Notes under the pieces: model-generated
What the model was told of the DNA's origin: nothing
What the model saw: the letters and a program-made list of their open reading frames with translations, nothing else
Database searches by the model: none
Assembly: GCA_902781945.1 (NCBI GenBank)
Contig: CACZLE010000006.1
Location: 1-64,000 of the forward strand
DNA from: an uncultured Eubacteriales bacterium
Lineage (GTDB): Bacteria > Bacillota > Clostridia > Christensenellales > Aristaeellaceae
Reading direction: 5' to 3'
DNA: 64,000 nt
Part shown: piece by piece, positions 24,897 to 34,053 of the stretch
Numbering within the stretch: the first letter of the stretch is position 1
How the letters are laid out: every line of letters starts with the position of its first letter
Position numbers and translations under genes: made by a program

Positions 24897-26543
24897 ATGA
24901 TCAAGACCCGCAAGAAGAAAAGCGTGCTGACGCTGATCCTGTGCGTGCTGGCCCTGGGCTTCACCGCCTTCATCTTCGCCCCCATCGAGCAATACATGCT
25001 CAACCAGAGCGAAATGTGGTTCAACCTGGGAGACATCGTGCTGCCCGCGGTGCTGAGCTTCCTTGTGCTTTCGGTGCTGCTCATCGATATGGGCTACATC
25101 ATGCACCATCACAGCCGCCGCATCCTCTCCGCCCTGGTGCTGGCGCTGGCGGTATGCCTGTATTTGCAGGGCAATTTTCTCAATCCCGATTACGGCGAAC
25201 TGGACGGACGGGCGGTGCCTTGGGGCGATTTCAAGGTGTTCGCCATCCTGGATACCCTGTTCTGGGTGGCCGTGCCTATCCTGTTTGTCACCCTGGCGGT
25301 CAAAAAGCGGCGGCTTTTCCGCAAGCTGGCCCGGGGCCTGGCCGCAGCCCTGCTGATCATCCAGGGCGTCACCCTGGTCACGGTGCTTTTGACCCACCCC
25401 ATCGAGAACCGCCGGGGAGACTGGATCGTATCCGACAAGAACCAGTTTGTGCTGGGCGAAGAGCAGAACACCGTGGTGTTCGTGGTGGACGCCTGCGATA
25501 CCGCCTATATCCCCCGCATCCTGGACGAGGACCCGGACGCCCTGGCAGCCCTGGACGGCTTCACCTATTACAGCGATTACGCGGGCGCTTACAGCAAAAC
25601 CAAGATGGGCCTGCCCTATATCCTCACCCAGGTATGGTATGAAAACGACCAGACCATCGAGGATTACATCGATCAGGCCTATGAGGGCGTGCCGCTGTAC
25701 AGGGCGCTGGCGGAGGATGGCTGGGATATCCGCCTCTACACCGCCGAAACCTACCTGAGCGAGCGCATGATCGGCACGGCGGACAACGTGATCCGCGCCA
25801 ACCTGACCGTGGGCTCCACCACCAGGCTGTTCGCCAAGATGATGCAGTTTGTGGGCTTCCGCTATCTGCCCCATCTGGCCAAGCCCGCCTGCGTGTTTTA
25901 CAGCGGCGATTTTGGCTTCTACAAGGCTTCCGACCATCAGAACCAGCCCTATTTCAAGGATAATTTCCTGTTCCGGGAGCGGCTGGAGGCCGACGGCGTG
26001 ACCACCAGGGAGGGCAAGAGCTTCGTGGTGTATCACATCAACGGCTCCCACCTGCCCTGCAATATGGACGAAAACGGCAAAAACGTGGGCAACTGGAACA
26101 CCACGGCCTGCGAGCAGACCAAGGGCGTGCTGCGCACCATCCTGACGCCCTATCTGGAGCAGATGAAGGCCCTGGGCATTTACGACAGCGCCAACATCAT
26201 CATTACCGCCGACCACGGGCGCTTTGACGAGGGTCCGTCCTCCCCGGTGATGCTGCTGAAACGCGCCGGGGAGCATGGGGAATTGAAGGAGAACGCCGCC
26301 ATGGCCTCCGTCAGCGACCTGCACGCCACGCTGTTCAAGCTCTGCGGCCTGGAGACCGACGCCCCCGCCATCTTTGAACTGGACGAAAATGATAACCGCA
26401 CCCGCCGCTATCTCTATTATCCCACCACCCGCAATAACGGCGGCACCCTGCCGCCCCTGACCGAATATCACGTGGAGCGCGGCCAGGAATTCGTGCCCAC
26501 GGGTCTGGTGCTGCAAGGCGGCAAAGAAAACATCGTCAAGTGA
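24897..26543 (+). CDS. Membrane sulfatase/phosphotransferase-like protein (alkaline phosphatase superfamily)
   Basis: A 548-residue protein with about five N-terminal membrane helices (up to residue 167) and a large outer catalytic domain, the layout of LtaS-, phosphoethanolamine-transferase- and arylsulfatase-type enzymes. Metal-site elements are NTVVFVVDACD, a likely threonine nucleophile in AYSKTKMGLPY, HINGSHLPC, and ITADHGRFDE. It may transfer or remove phosphate-linked groups on surface glycans. AAAGGA precedes the ATG, and it is probably cotranscribed with the cyclase gene, which could tie it to c-di-GMP-controlled envelope changes (inference). Confidence 0.8.
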   Translation: MIKTRKKKSVLTLILCVLALGFTAFIFAPIEQYMLNQSEMWFNLGDIVLPAVLSFLVLSVLLIDMGYIMHHHSRRILSALVLALAVCLYLQGNFLNPDYGELDGRAVPWGDFKVFAILDTLFWVAVPILFVTLAVKKRRLFRKLARGLAAALLIIQGVTLVTVLLTHPIENRRGDWIVSDKNQFVLGEEQNTVVFVVDACDTAYIPRILDEDPDALAALDGFTYYSDYAGAYSKTKMGLPYILTQVWYENDQTIEDYIDQAYEGVPLYRALAEDGWDIRLYTAETYLSERMIGTADNVIRANLTVGSTTRLFAKMMQFVGFRYLPHLAKPACVFYSGDFGFYKASDHQNQPYFKDNFLFRERLEADGVTTREGKSFVVYHINGSHLPCNMDENGKNVGNWNTTACEQTKGVLRTILTPYLEQMKALGIYDSANIIITADHGRFDEGPSSPVMLLKRAGEHGELKENAAMASVSDLHATLFKLCGLETDAPAIFELDENDNRTRRYLYYPTTRNNGGTLPPLTEYHVERGQEFVPTGLVLQGGKENIVK

Positions 26544-26567
26544 ATTAAATAAGGAGAGTTGATATAT

Positions 26568-27575
26568 ATGAGTGAAACCGTCCGCAAACCCGTCCTCTAT
26601 TCCGCGGTGCAGCCCAGCGGCACCCTGACCATCGGCAATTATATCGGCGCGCTGCGCAACTTTGTCAAGCTGGAGAAGGATTACGACTGCCTGTTCTGTA
26701 TGGCGGACCTCCATGCCCTCACCGTGCGCCAGGAGCCCGCGGCCCTGCGCCGCCGCACCGCCGAGCTGGCCGCCCTGTACATCGCCTGCGGCCTGGACCC
26801 GGAAAAGAACATCATCTACGCCCAGAGCCACGTGCATATGCACGCCGAACTGGCCTGGATCCTCAATTGCTTTACCTACATGGGCGAGCTTTCCCGCATG
26901 ACCCAGTTTAAGGATAAATCCGCCAAGCACGCGGACAACATCAACGCGGGCCTGTTCACCTATCCCGTGCTGATGGCCGCGGACATCCTGCTCTATCAGA
27001 CCGACGTGGTGCCCGTGGGCGCGGATCAGAAGCAGCACCTGGAAATCTGCCGCGACATCGCCGAGCGCTTCAACGGCGTGTATGGCGACGTGTTCAAGAT
27101 CCCCGAGCCCTACATCGCCAAGTCCGCCGCCGCGCGCATCATGGCCCTCAACGACCCCAGCAGCAAGATGAGCAAATCCGGCGAGCCGGACAGCTTCATC
27201 AGCATGGCGGACACCCCCGACGACGTGCGCCGCAAGCTGCGCCGCGCCGTCACCGACAGCGACGGCGAGATCCGCGTGGACCCGGAGAACAAGCCCGGCG
27301 TCACCAACCTGATCACCATCTGCGCCGCCATGAGCGGCAAGACCGCGGAAGAAGTGTGCGCCGAATTGCAGGGCAAGGGCTACGGCGCTTTGAAGGACGC
27401 CACCACCGAGGCCGTGGTCAGCGTGCTGGCCCCCATCCAGGCGGAGCAGAAGCGCATCCTCAGCGACAAGCAGTATATCAACGACGTGCTCAAGAACGGC
27501 TCCGAGCGCGCCAGCGCCCTGGCCTTTAGGACGCTGCGCAAGGTGTATAAGAAAGTGGGCCTGTATCAGCTGTAA
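26568..27575 (+). CDS. trpS: Tryptophan--tRNA ligase
   Basis: Class I aminoacyl-tRNA synthetase charging tRNA-Trp. The HIGH-type motif appears as PSGTLTIGNYIGA, the KMSKS loop as SKMSKSGEP, and the family stretch LMAADILLYQTDVVPVGADQ is intact. Length of 335 residues is normal. ATG 26568 follows GGAGAG at 9 bases; an in-frame TTG at 26559 is too close to it. Only 24 bases separate it from the upstream gene, leaving no room for a T-box leader. A terminator follows. Confidence 0.97.
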   Translation: MSETVRKPVLYSAVQPSGTLTIGNYIGALRNFVKLEKDYDCLFCMADLHALTVRQEPAALRRRTAELAALYIACGLDPEKNIIYAQSHVHMHAELAWILNCFTYMGELSRMTQFKDKSAKHADNINAGLFTYPVLMAADILLYQTDVVPVGADQKQHLEICRDIAERFNGVYGDVFKIPEPYIAKSAAARIMALNDPSSKMSKSGEPDSFISMADTPDDVRRKLRRAVTDSDGEIRVDPENKPGVTNLITICAAMSGKTAEEVCAELQGKGYGALKDATTEAVVSVLAPIQAEQKRILSDKQYINDVLKNGSERASALAFRTLRKVYKKVGLYQL

Positions 27576-27583
27576 TTTCGGAT

Positions 27584-27612
27584 CCTCCTGGCCTGCGGTC
27601 AGGAGGTCTTTT
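27584..27612 (+). terminator. Terminator of trpS
   Basis: Stem CCTCCTG/CAGGAGG with a 9-base loop, then TCTTTT. Confidence 0.75.
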
Positions 27613-27627
27613 GCAAGGAGGGGCGCG

Positions 27628-27699
27628 GTGACCGCAATCAGCCTGATCTACGCCATCGTATCCTCCATCAAAATCGAAAAAGAGAAGAAAAGGAGCTGA
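27628..27699 (+). CDS. 23-residue micro-ORF, possible leader or membrane peptide
   Basis: GTG 27628 lies 7 bases after GGAGG and opens 23 codons. The peptide has one hydrophobic stretch (AISLIYAIVSSI) followed by a lysine-rich tail ending KEKKRS. Its stop codon falls directly behind the AGGAG ribosome site of the hydrolase gene, whose ATG is five bases later, so translation of the two could be coupled. It may be a small membrane protein, a leader peptide or chance. No homologue is known to me. Confidence 0.4.
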   Translation: MTAISLIYAIVSSIKIEKEKKRS

Positions 27700-27704
27700 T
27701 CCTT

Positions 27705-28616
27705 ATGGAAAAAATCACCATGAAATCCGTTTGCGGCAAGCCCTTGCAGGTGTACGTGTGGCCCATCGAGCAGCCCAAGGCCGCCATTCAGCTGGTGCAC
27801 GGCATGGCGGAGCACATGGGCCGCTATGACCGGCTGGCCCAGGCCCTGAACGCCGCGGGCTACGCCGTGGTGGGGCACGATCATCTGGGACACGGGCCTA
27901 TTGCAGATAAAAACGAGCTGGGCTACTTTGGCCCCAAGGACGGCTGGGACTGCCTGATCCGGGACATGAAGCAGGTGACGGATTATATGAAGCAGCGCTT
28001 TCCCGGCGTCAAATATGCCCTGCTGGGCCACAGCATGGGCAGCTTCGCCACTCGGGAATACCTGATCCGTTACGGCAAGGAGCTGGACGCCTGCGTCATC
28101 AGCGGCACGGGCTGGCACCCCGCCGCCTTGGCCACCAGCGCCCGCTGCATGGCGGCGATGTGCGGGATGTTCAGCTGGACCAAGCCCGCCAACCTGGTCA
28201 ACAATATGGGCTTTGGCAGCTACAACAAGGCCTTCGCCCCCGCCCGCACGGCCTTTGACTGGCTGAGCCGGGACGAAAAAGAGGTGGACAAGTACGTGGC
28301 CGATCCGCTGTGCGGCTTTGTGTTCACCGCCCGGGGCTTCTATGACATGTTCGGCGGCCTGAAGGAGCTGAGCAAGCTGGAGCGGCTGAAGGCCATGCCC
28401 AAGGAGCTGCCCGTGTATTTCCTCTCCGGGGCCATGGACCCCGTGGGCACCGCGGGAGCCGGCGTCAAGACCGTGGCGGAGCAGTTCAAAAACGCGGGCA
28501 TGCGGGACGTGACCGTCAAGCTCTACGAGGGCGGACGGCACGAGATGTTCAACGAGATCAATCGGGACGAAGTGACCGCCGATCTGATCGCGTGGCTGGA
28601 TAAGAAGGTGAAGTAA
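27705..28616 (+). CDS. Alpha/beta hydrolase, monoacylglycerol lipase-like
   Basis: Serine hydrolase of the lysophospholipase/monoglyceride lipase type, 303 residues and without a signal peptide. The oxyanion region is QLVHGMAEHMGRY, the nucleophile elbow LGHSMGS, the acid SGAMDPVG and the histidine GGRHEMFNE, so the triad is complete. DHLGHGPIA is the family HG motif after the second strand. The substrate is probably a monoacyl lipid or small ester. The next gene begins one base after the stop codon. Confidence 0.88.
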   Translation: MEKITMKSVCGKPLQVYVWPIEQPKAAIQLVHGMAEHMGRYDRLAQALNAAGYAVVGHDHLGHGPIADKNELGYFGPKDGWDCLIRDMKQVTDYMKQRFPGVKYALLGHSMGSFATREYLIRYGKELDACVISGTGWHPAALATSARCMAAMCGMFSWTKPANLVNNMGFGSYNKAFAPARTAFDWLSRDEKEVDKYVADPLCGFVFTARGFYDMFGGLKELSKLERLKAMPKELPVYFLSGAMDPVGTAGAGVKTVAEQFKNAGMRDVTVKLYEGGRHEMFNEINRDEVTADLIAWLDKKVK

Positions 28617-28617
28617 A

Positions 28618-29586
28618 ATGCCCAATATTTATCGTCCTTTCCCCGGGGATATCACCCAGGTGCACGGCATCCGGGTGGGCCAGGCCCAGAATACGGAGGC
28701 CATGACCGGCGTGACCGTGGTGCTGGCTCCCGCCATGGGAGCCACCGGCGGCGTGTCCGTGCGGGGCGCGGCCCCCGGCACCCGGGAGACCGACCTGTTG
28801 AAGCCCGGCAACCTGGTGGAGAACGCCCACGCCGTGGTGCTGGCGGGCGGCAGCGCCTTTGGCCTGGCCGCGGCGGACGGCGTGATGCAGTATCTGGAGC
28901 GGATGGGCGTGGGCCTGGAGATGAACGGCAACCGCGTGCCCATCGTGCCCGCCGCCGTGCTCTATGACCTGGAGGTGGGCGACGGGAGCGTGCGCCCGGA
29001 CGCCGCCATGGGCTATTCCGCCTGCATGAGCGCCGCCAAAGGCATGAGCCAGGGCCGCGTGGGCGCGGGAACCGGCGCCACCGTGGGCAAGCTGGTGGTG
29101 GGGGCCAAGCCCCAGCAGAGCGGCGTGGGCAGCGCCAGCATCATCCTGCCCGAGGGCGTCACCGTGGGCGCCGTGGCGGCGGTGAACGCCGTGGGCGACG
29201 TGTACCATCCCGCCACGGGAGAGTGCATCGGCTGCGCCACCATGGAGGACGGATCGCGGGTGCCCGCCGAGGGCCTGCTGACGGGTCAGCGGGCGGCGCG
29301 CCAAACCCTGCATATCCCCGCGCCCGGCACCAATACCACCATCAGCGTGGTGGCGGTGGACTGCAAGCTGACCAAGGAGCAATGCAACCGCCTGGCCGAC
29401 CTGGCCCACGACGGCTACGCCCGCACCATCCGTCCCGTGCATACGCAGATGGACGGCGACACCGTGTTCGCCCTGGCCACGGGCCGGGTGAGCAACGACG
29501 TGAACTTCATCAAGCTCTGCGCCGCCGCCAGCGAGGTCATGGCCCGGGCCATCGCCAACGCCATCCTGTTCTCTCAGGACGCATGA
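28618..29586 (+). CDS. P1 family (S58, DmpA-type) aminopeptidase
   Basis: Member of the P1 peptidase family of N-terminal-nucleophile aminopeptidases that self-cleave into two chains. The 322-residue protein has the family start GDITQVHGIRVGQAQN, glycine-rich VVLAGGSAFGLAAADGVM, GAGTGATVGK and the likely processing/nucleophile site GTNTTISVVAVD. The length is normal. It shares ATGA with acpS downstream and follows the hydrolase without a gap, so the genes form one operon. The substrate, typically beta- or D-amino-acid peptides in characterised members, is not predictable. Confidence 0.87.
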   Translation: MPNIYRPFPGDITQVHGIRVGQAQNTEAMTGVTVVLAPAMGATGGVSVRGAAPGTRETDLLKPGNLVENAHAVVLAGGSAFGLAAADGVMQYLERMGVGLEMNGNRVPIVPAAVLYDLEVGDGSVRPDAAMGYSACMSAAKGMSQGRVGAGTGATVGKLVVGAKPQQSGVGSASIILPEGVTVGAVAAVNAVGDVYHPATGECIGCATMEDGSRVPAEGLLTGQRAARQTLHIPAPGTNTTISVVAVDCKLTKEQCNRLADLAHDGYARTIRPVHTQMDGDTVFALATGRVSNDVNFIKLCAAASEVMARAIANAILFSQDA

Positions 29587-29957
29587 TCCGGGGGCTGGGC
29601 TGCGACGTGTGCGCCATATCGCGCATGCGCAAAATCATGGAAAATCCCCGCTTTCTGGAGCGCTGGTTCACGGAATATGAGCGGGATTATATCGGCGCGC
29701 GCAAAAACAGCGCCCACACCGCGGCGGGGCTCTTCGCCGCCAAGGAGGCCTTCGCGAAGGCCCTGGGCACGGGGCTTGGCGGGCTGACGCCGGATAAAAT
29801 CAGCGTCCGGCACGACGCCCAGGGCGCGCCCTATTACGAAATCAACGAAGCGATGGCGGCGGCTATGGAGCAGCGGGGGGCGAGCCTCGCCCACCTGTCC
29901 ATTTCCCACGACGGGGACGTGGCCCTGGCCGTGGCCGTTCTGGAGGGAGCCGAATGA
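29583..29957 (+). CDS. acpS: Holo-[acyl-carrier-protein] synthase
   Basis: Transfers phosphopantetheine from coenzyme A to acyl carrier protein, activating it for fatty acid synthesis. The 124-residue protein has the magnesium-binding aspartate in IRGLGCDVCAISRM and the glutamate in AAKEAFAKALGTG, both needed for catalysis, then the family HLSISHDGDVALA motif. It overlaps nnr by four bases; acpS-nnr is a common bacterial pairing. Confidence 0.95.
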   Translation: MIRGLGCDVCAISRMRKIMENPRFLERWFTEYERDYIGARKNSAHTAAGLFAAKEAFAKALGTGLGGLTPDKISVRHDAQGAPYYEINEAMAAAMEQRGASLAHLSISHDGDVALAVAVLEGAE

Positions 29958-31348
29958 AACGGATCGTCACGCCGGAGGAGATGCGGCGGATCGAGCAGGC
30001 GGCCTTTGAAGGGGGCGTCAGCTCCCTGCTGCTGATGGAGACCGCCGCCCGGGAGGCCTTTTTGCGCCTGCAAGCCCTGACGCCCATGGGCGGACGGGTG
30101 GTTTTCCTGTGCGGCCCGGGCAATAACGGCGGCGACGGCCTGGCCATGGCCCGCATGTGGCGGCTTTCCGGCGGCGACGCCCGGGTGATCTTGCCCAAGG
30201 AGCCGTCCACGCCGGACGCGCAGACCAACCTGCGCTATTTGCGGGCCCTGGGCGTGCCCTTTCTATCGGAAATCGGGCGGGCCGACGCCCTGGTGGACGC
30301 CCTGTTCGGCACGGGCTTTCGCGGGAGCGTCGATCCGGACAGCGACATGGGCCGCCTGATCGAAAGCGCCAACGCCGCGGGCTGCCCCATATTGTCGGTG
30401 GATATCCCCAGCGGCATGGACGGGCTGACGGGCCGGGTGTCCGGCGCGTGCGTGCATGCCGCGGAGACTGTCACCTTCCACGGGGCCAAGCGGGGGCTGA
30501 TTTTTACGCCCCGGCCTGAGCTGGTGGGCCGTCTGACGGTGGCGGATATCGGCCTGGCGGACGACAGGGGCCTGTTGTGGGCGGATGACCTGAAGGAACT
30601 GCTGCCGCCCCGGCCCGCCACGGCCCACAAGGGCGACTGCGGGCGGGTGACGCTGTACGCGGGCAGCCTGGGCATGGCGGGGGCCGCCGTCACGGCCGCC
30701 AAGGCCGCTTTGCGGGCGGGCAGCGGGTTGGTGACGGTGCTGTGCGAAAGGGACATCATGCCCATTTTGCAGGCTGCCGTCCCCAACGCCATGTGCCGTC
30801 CGCCGGAGGACGCGCCCCGGGCGGACGCCCGCCTCTATGGCTGCGGCTTGGCGGAAACCGAGGAGACCTGGCAGCGCATTCGGACATTGCATGATGAAAA
30901 ATTGCCCGAGGTATGGGACGCCGGGGCCCTGAACCTGCTGGCCCGCCATCCCATGACGCTGGGCGAAAACGCCGTGATCACCCCCCACGCGGGGGAAGCC
31001 GCCCGGCTGCTGGGCTGGGAGATCCCCCGGGTGACGGAGGATATGGTGGCCGCCGCCCTGGCCCTGCGGCAAAAATACGGCTGCAACGTGATCCTCAAAT
31101 CCCACGTTTCCGTGCTCTGCGCCGCGGATGGGACCCTGGCCGTCAACACGGCGGGCTCCGCCGCCCTGGCGAAAGGCGGCAGCGGCGACGCCCTGGCGGG
31201 GATATTGACGTCCCTGCTGGGCCAGGGATTGGACTTTTTGCCCGCCATGCAGGCCGCCTGCCTGTGGCTGGGCCAGGCCGGACAGCGGGCCGGGGAAAAA
31301 TACGGCCTGCGCGGCGCGCTGACCGGCGATGTGATCGACTGCATGTGA
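29954..31348 (+). CDS. nnr: Bifunctional NAD(P)H-hydrate repair enzyme
   Basis: Repairs damaged NAD(P)H. The N-terminal YjeF_N half (about 1-210) epimerises S- and R-hydrates, with the motif CGPGNNGGDGLAMA. The C-terminal half (about 215-464) is an ADP- or ATP-dependent dehydratase, with KGDCGRVTLYAGS and the ribokinase-like site AKGGSGDALAG. The length (464) is slightly short of the usual 490-500, because some loops are shorter. Both active sites look intact. Its start overlaps acpS by ATGA. Confidence 0.95.
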   Translation: MKRIVTPEEMRRIEQAAFEGGVSSLLLMETAAREAFLRLQALTPMGGRVVFLCGPGNNGGDGLAMARMWRLSGGDARVILPKEPSTPDAQTNLRYLRALGVPFLSEIGRADALVDALFGTGFRGSVDPDSDMGRLIESANAAGCPILSVDIPSGMDGLTGRVSGACVHAAETVTFHGAKRGLIFTPRPELVGRLTVADIGLADDRGLLWADDLKELLPPRPATAHKGDCGRVTLYAGSLGMAGAAVTAAKAALRAGSGLVTVLCERDIMPILQAAVPNAMCRPPEDAPRADARLYGCGLAETEETWQRIRTLHDEKLPEVWDAGALNLLARHPMTLGENAVITPHAGEAARLLGWEIPRVTEDMVAAALALRQKYGCNVILKSHVSVLCAADGTLAVNTAGSAALAKGGSGDALAGILTSLLGQGLDFLPAMQAACLWLGQAGQRAGEKYGLRGALTGDVIDCM

Positions 31349-31367
31349 CCCATATGGAGGAAAAAGG

Positions 31368-32903
31368 ATGAAGAAATTTCTGATGAGCCTGTGCGCCCTG
31401 CTGCTGGCCCTGTCGCTCTGCGGCGCTTGCGCGGAGGACGCTGTGGTATTGACCATGATCGAAACGGTGACCGTGGGCCAGCCGGACGCGGTGGAAAACA
31501 ACGACGAGCTGTTTGACGCCTACGTGGAGGGCCTGTTTTCCGTGTCCAAAAGGCCCAGCAAAGCGCCGCGCGCCGTGGGGGATCGGCTGACGGGGACCTA
31601 CGCCCTCTGCTACGGCTTTTTGAAGTCCTCCATTCAGGAGGTGGCCTCGGGCGCCCAGACCAGCACCTCCTTTACGATCACGGCGGCGGATCTGGGGCTG
31701 GAAGGGCAAGCATGGACAGCGGAGGAATTGGGGGTCAAGTCGATCCGGGAGAACGGAGAAGTCACCCAGGACGCCAAGGAAAAGATGCTGGCGAAGGCCT
31801 GCGATTTAAGATATATGCTGGATGTGCTGCTGGCGGATCTGCCCTATGATCTGTATTGGTATCAAAAGGTCATCGGCACCAACCTGAACTACACCATTTC
31901 GGTGCTGAACGACGGTACAAATGATAAGCTGTCCTTCGGTTCGGACGGCTATCTTGTATTTAAATTCACGGTGGCGGAACAGTATGCTGCAAGCACATAC
32001 GAGACCGATCCCACCCGCATCACCGCCGCCAACGAGGCCGTGGCCCGGGCCCACACCATCGTATCCGCCCACGCGGGGGAAAAGGATTATGACAAATTGC
32101 ACAGCTACCGCCAGGAAATCTGCGATCTGACCTCCTACAACACCCCGGCTTCCCAGACCAGCGGGATGTACGGCGATCCCTGGCAGATGGTGTATGTGTT
32201 TGACGGCGATCCCGAAACTACCGTGGTGTGCGAGGAATACAGCAAGGCCTTCCAATATCTGTGCGATCTGAGCACCTTCCGGAACAAGGTGACCAGCTAC
32301 ATCGTCACGGGCTATATGAGCACCGCGGGCGGCTCCGGGGGCAAGCACATGTGGAACATGGTCGCCATGCCCGACGGCAGCAACTACCTGGTGGACGTGA
32401 CCAACTGCGATTCGGGCACCGTCGGCGCGCCGGATCAGCTGTTCCTGGCGGGATATACCACTCAGAGCAGCTATGGGTATACCCTGACGCTGCTCAGCGG
32501 CAGCACCATCACCTACGAATTCGGCAGCGACATGAAGAAAATGTATACCGCTGAGGAGCTGGCCATCGCCGCGGCCAATTACGTGCCGCCCATCGAGGTC
32601 CCCGATCCTGCGGACATGACCACCCTGACGCTGCCCGCGGGCCTCGTCACCCTGGAGAGCGCGGCCCTGGAGGGCGTTGCCGCCCAGCGCATCGTGCTGC
32701 CCGCGGGGCTCAGGACCATAGAGAGCCGGGCCTTTGCCGCCTGCCCCAACCTGGTGTATATCAACCTGCCCGCGGAAATCGAAACCATCGCCGCCGACGC
32801 CTTTGCGGACTGCGCGGCGGAGCGGATCTTTGTGGAGTGCGCCGGGGATACGGCGGAAAACGGCATCTTCGCCACGGAGACGAAGCTGTACGCCATTCCG
32901 TGA
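31368..32903 (+). CDS. Secreted transglutaminase-like protein with leucine-rich repeats
   Basis: Exported protein of 511 residues. A signal peptide ends in ACA before ED (about residue 22). The middle region holds a transglutaminase-like cysteine protease core: C288 in VVCEEYSKAF, H327 in GGKHMWNMV and D343 in YLVDVTN, the expected Cys-His-Asp order. The C-terminus (about 415-500) has BspA-type leucine-rich repeats such as IVLPAGLRTIESRAFAACPN. The N-terminal 200 residues are not recognised. It may cleave or cross-link host or cell-wall peptides (inference). It sits 19 bases after nnr and may be cotranscribed. Confidence 0.82.
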   Translation: MKKFLMSLCALLLALSLCGACAEDAVVLTMIETVTVGQPDAVENNDELFDAYVEGLFSVSKRPSKAPRAVGDRLTGTYALCYGFLKSSIQEVASGAQTSTSFTITAADLGLEGQAWTAEELGVKSIRENGEVTQDAKEKMLAKACDLRYMLDVLLADLPYDLYWYQKVIGTNLNYTISVLNDGTNDKLSFGSDGYLVFKFTVAEQYAASTYETDPTRITAANEAVARAHTIVSAHAGEKDYDKLHSYRQEICDLTSYNTPASQTSGMYGDPWQMVYVFDGDPETTVVCEEYSKAFQYLCDLSTFRNKVTSYIVTGYMSTAGGSGGKHMWNMVAMPDGSNYLVDVTNCDSGTVGAPDQLFLAGYTTQSSYGYTLTLLSGSTITYEFGSDMKKMYTAEELAIAAANYVPPIEVPDPADMTTLTLPAGLVTLESAALEGVAAQRIVLPAGLRTIESRAFAACPNLVYINLPAEIETIAADAFADCAAERIFVECAGDTAENGIFATETKLYAIP

Positions 32904-32942
32904 TCGAACTGTACGTTTTATGTTCAAACTGGCCAAATCTGG

Positions 32943-32971
32943 TTGACATTCGGCCAAAAACGATGTAAAAT
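32943..32971 (+). promoter_or_regulatory. Promoter of the carbohydrate ABC operon
   Basis: TTGACA (32943-32948), a 17-bp spacer and TAAAAT (32966-32971). A GGCCAAA direct repeat occurs just before and inside the promoter, a possible regulator site. Confidence 0.65.
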
Positions 32972-33054
32972 ATGTATAGGCTTTTATAAAGTGATAGGCG
33001 TATATTTCCGCCGCCCGGATACATAGGTTTGTAAAGTAAGGGGGCAAAAACGTT

Positions 33055-34035
33055 TTGAAGAAGGATTCCGCAAAACTGTCCGCTCGGAAAAAGAAGCGTT
33101 TTACGCTGGACGACGTTCAGCTGTTTTTCCTGTCCCTGCCCACGGTGATCTGGTATCTGCTGTTCTGCTATCTGCCCATGTTCGGCCTGATCATCGCCTT
33201 CAAGCAGTACAAGGTGGCCCCGGGCAAGGGCTTCCTGTGGAGCCTGTTCTATAACAGCAAATGGAGCGGCCTGGAAAACTTCCGCTTCCTCTTTTCCAAC
33301 AACAAGGCCACCACCATCAACATGTTCCGCAACACCATCGGCTACAATATCATCTTTATCATATTGGGCGTGGCGCTGCCGGTGACGCTGGCCATCATGA
33401 TCAGCCACCTGCACAGCCAAAAGGTAGCCAAGGTGACCCAGACGGCCATGTTCCTGCCCCACTTCCTCAGCTGGGTTGTGGTGGGCTACTTTGTCTACGC
33501 CTTCCTGGCCACCGATAACGGCCTGGTAAACCGCACATTGCAAAAGCTGGGGCTCAGCACCGTCAAATGGTATCAAAAGGACGCCATCGGGTATTGGCCC
33601 GTTTTCCTGGTGTTCCTGCACGTGTGGAAAACCATCGGGTACAGCATGGTGGTGTACCTGTCCTCCATCAAGGGCATTGACGAAAGCCTGTACGAAGCGG
33701 CCATGATCGACGGCGCCACCAAGTGGCAGCAGACCAAGTACATCACCCTGCCCATGCTCAAAACCATCATGATCATTATGTTCATCATGGCCGTGGGCAA
33801 GATCTTCAATTCCGATTTCGGCCTGTTCTACCGCACCACCCGCAACTCCAACTCTCTTACCAGCATTTTCCTGACGCTGGACGTATATGTATATAACGCC
33901 ATGTTCAATAACAAGCGTCCGGTGTACGGCTACATTTCCGCCGCGGGCTTCCTGCAGTCGGTGCTGGGGTGCATCACCATGCTGGTGGCCAACGGCATCG
34001 TGCGCAAGCTGGATAACGAAAGCGCCCTGTTCTGA
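33055..34035 (+). CDS. Carbohydrate ABC permease, LplB-type
   Basis: Membrane subunit of a type I sugar importer, 326 residues with six predicted helices; the first is SLPTVIWYLLFCYLPMFGL (about 27-45). The coupling loop is LYEAAMIDGATKWQQTKYIT, the EAA motif of this branch, and the protein ends near GIVRKLDNESALF, typical of LplB. It starts at TTG 33055, which gives a lysine-rich N-terminus, with AAGGGGG about 10 bases upstream. It is followed by the partner permease after 18 bases. No ATPase is encoded, so a shared MsmX-like ATPase elsewhere is expected. Confidence 0.92.
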   Translation: MKKDSAKLSARKKKRFTLDDVQLFFLSLPTVIWYLLFCYLPMFGLIIAFKQYKVAPGKGFLWSLFYNSKWSGLENFRFLFSNNKATTINMFRNTIGYNIIFIILGVALPVTLAIMISHLHSQKVAKVTQTAMFLPHFLSWVVVGYFVYAFLATDNGLVNRTLQKLGLSTVKWYQKDAIGYWPVFLVFLHVWKTIGYSMVVYLSSIKGIDESLYEAAMIDGATKWQQTKYITLPMLKTIMIIMFIMAVGKIFNSDFGLFYRTTRNSNSLTSIFLTLDVYVYNAMFNNKRPVYGYISAAGFLQSVLGCITMLVANGIVRKLDNESALF

Positions 34036-34053
34036 GGAAAGGAGGAAAAGAGC

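Noticed and set aside
26544..26567. T-box or trp leader before trpS
   Set aside because: Only 24 bases separate the genes, too short for such a leader.
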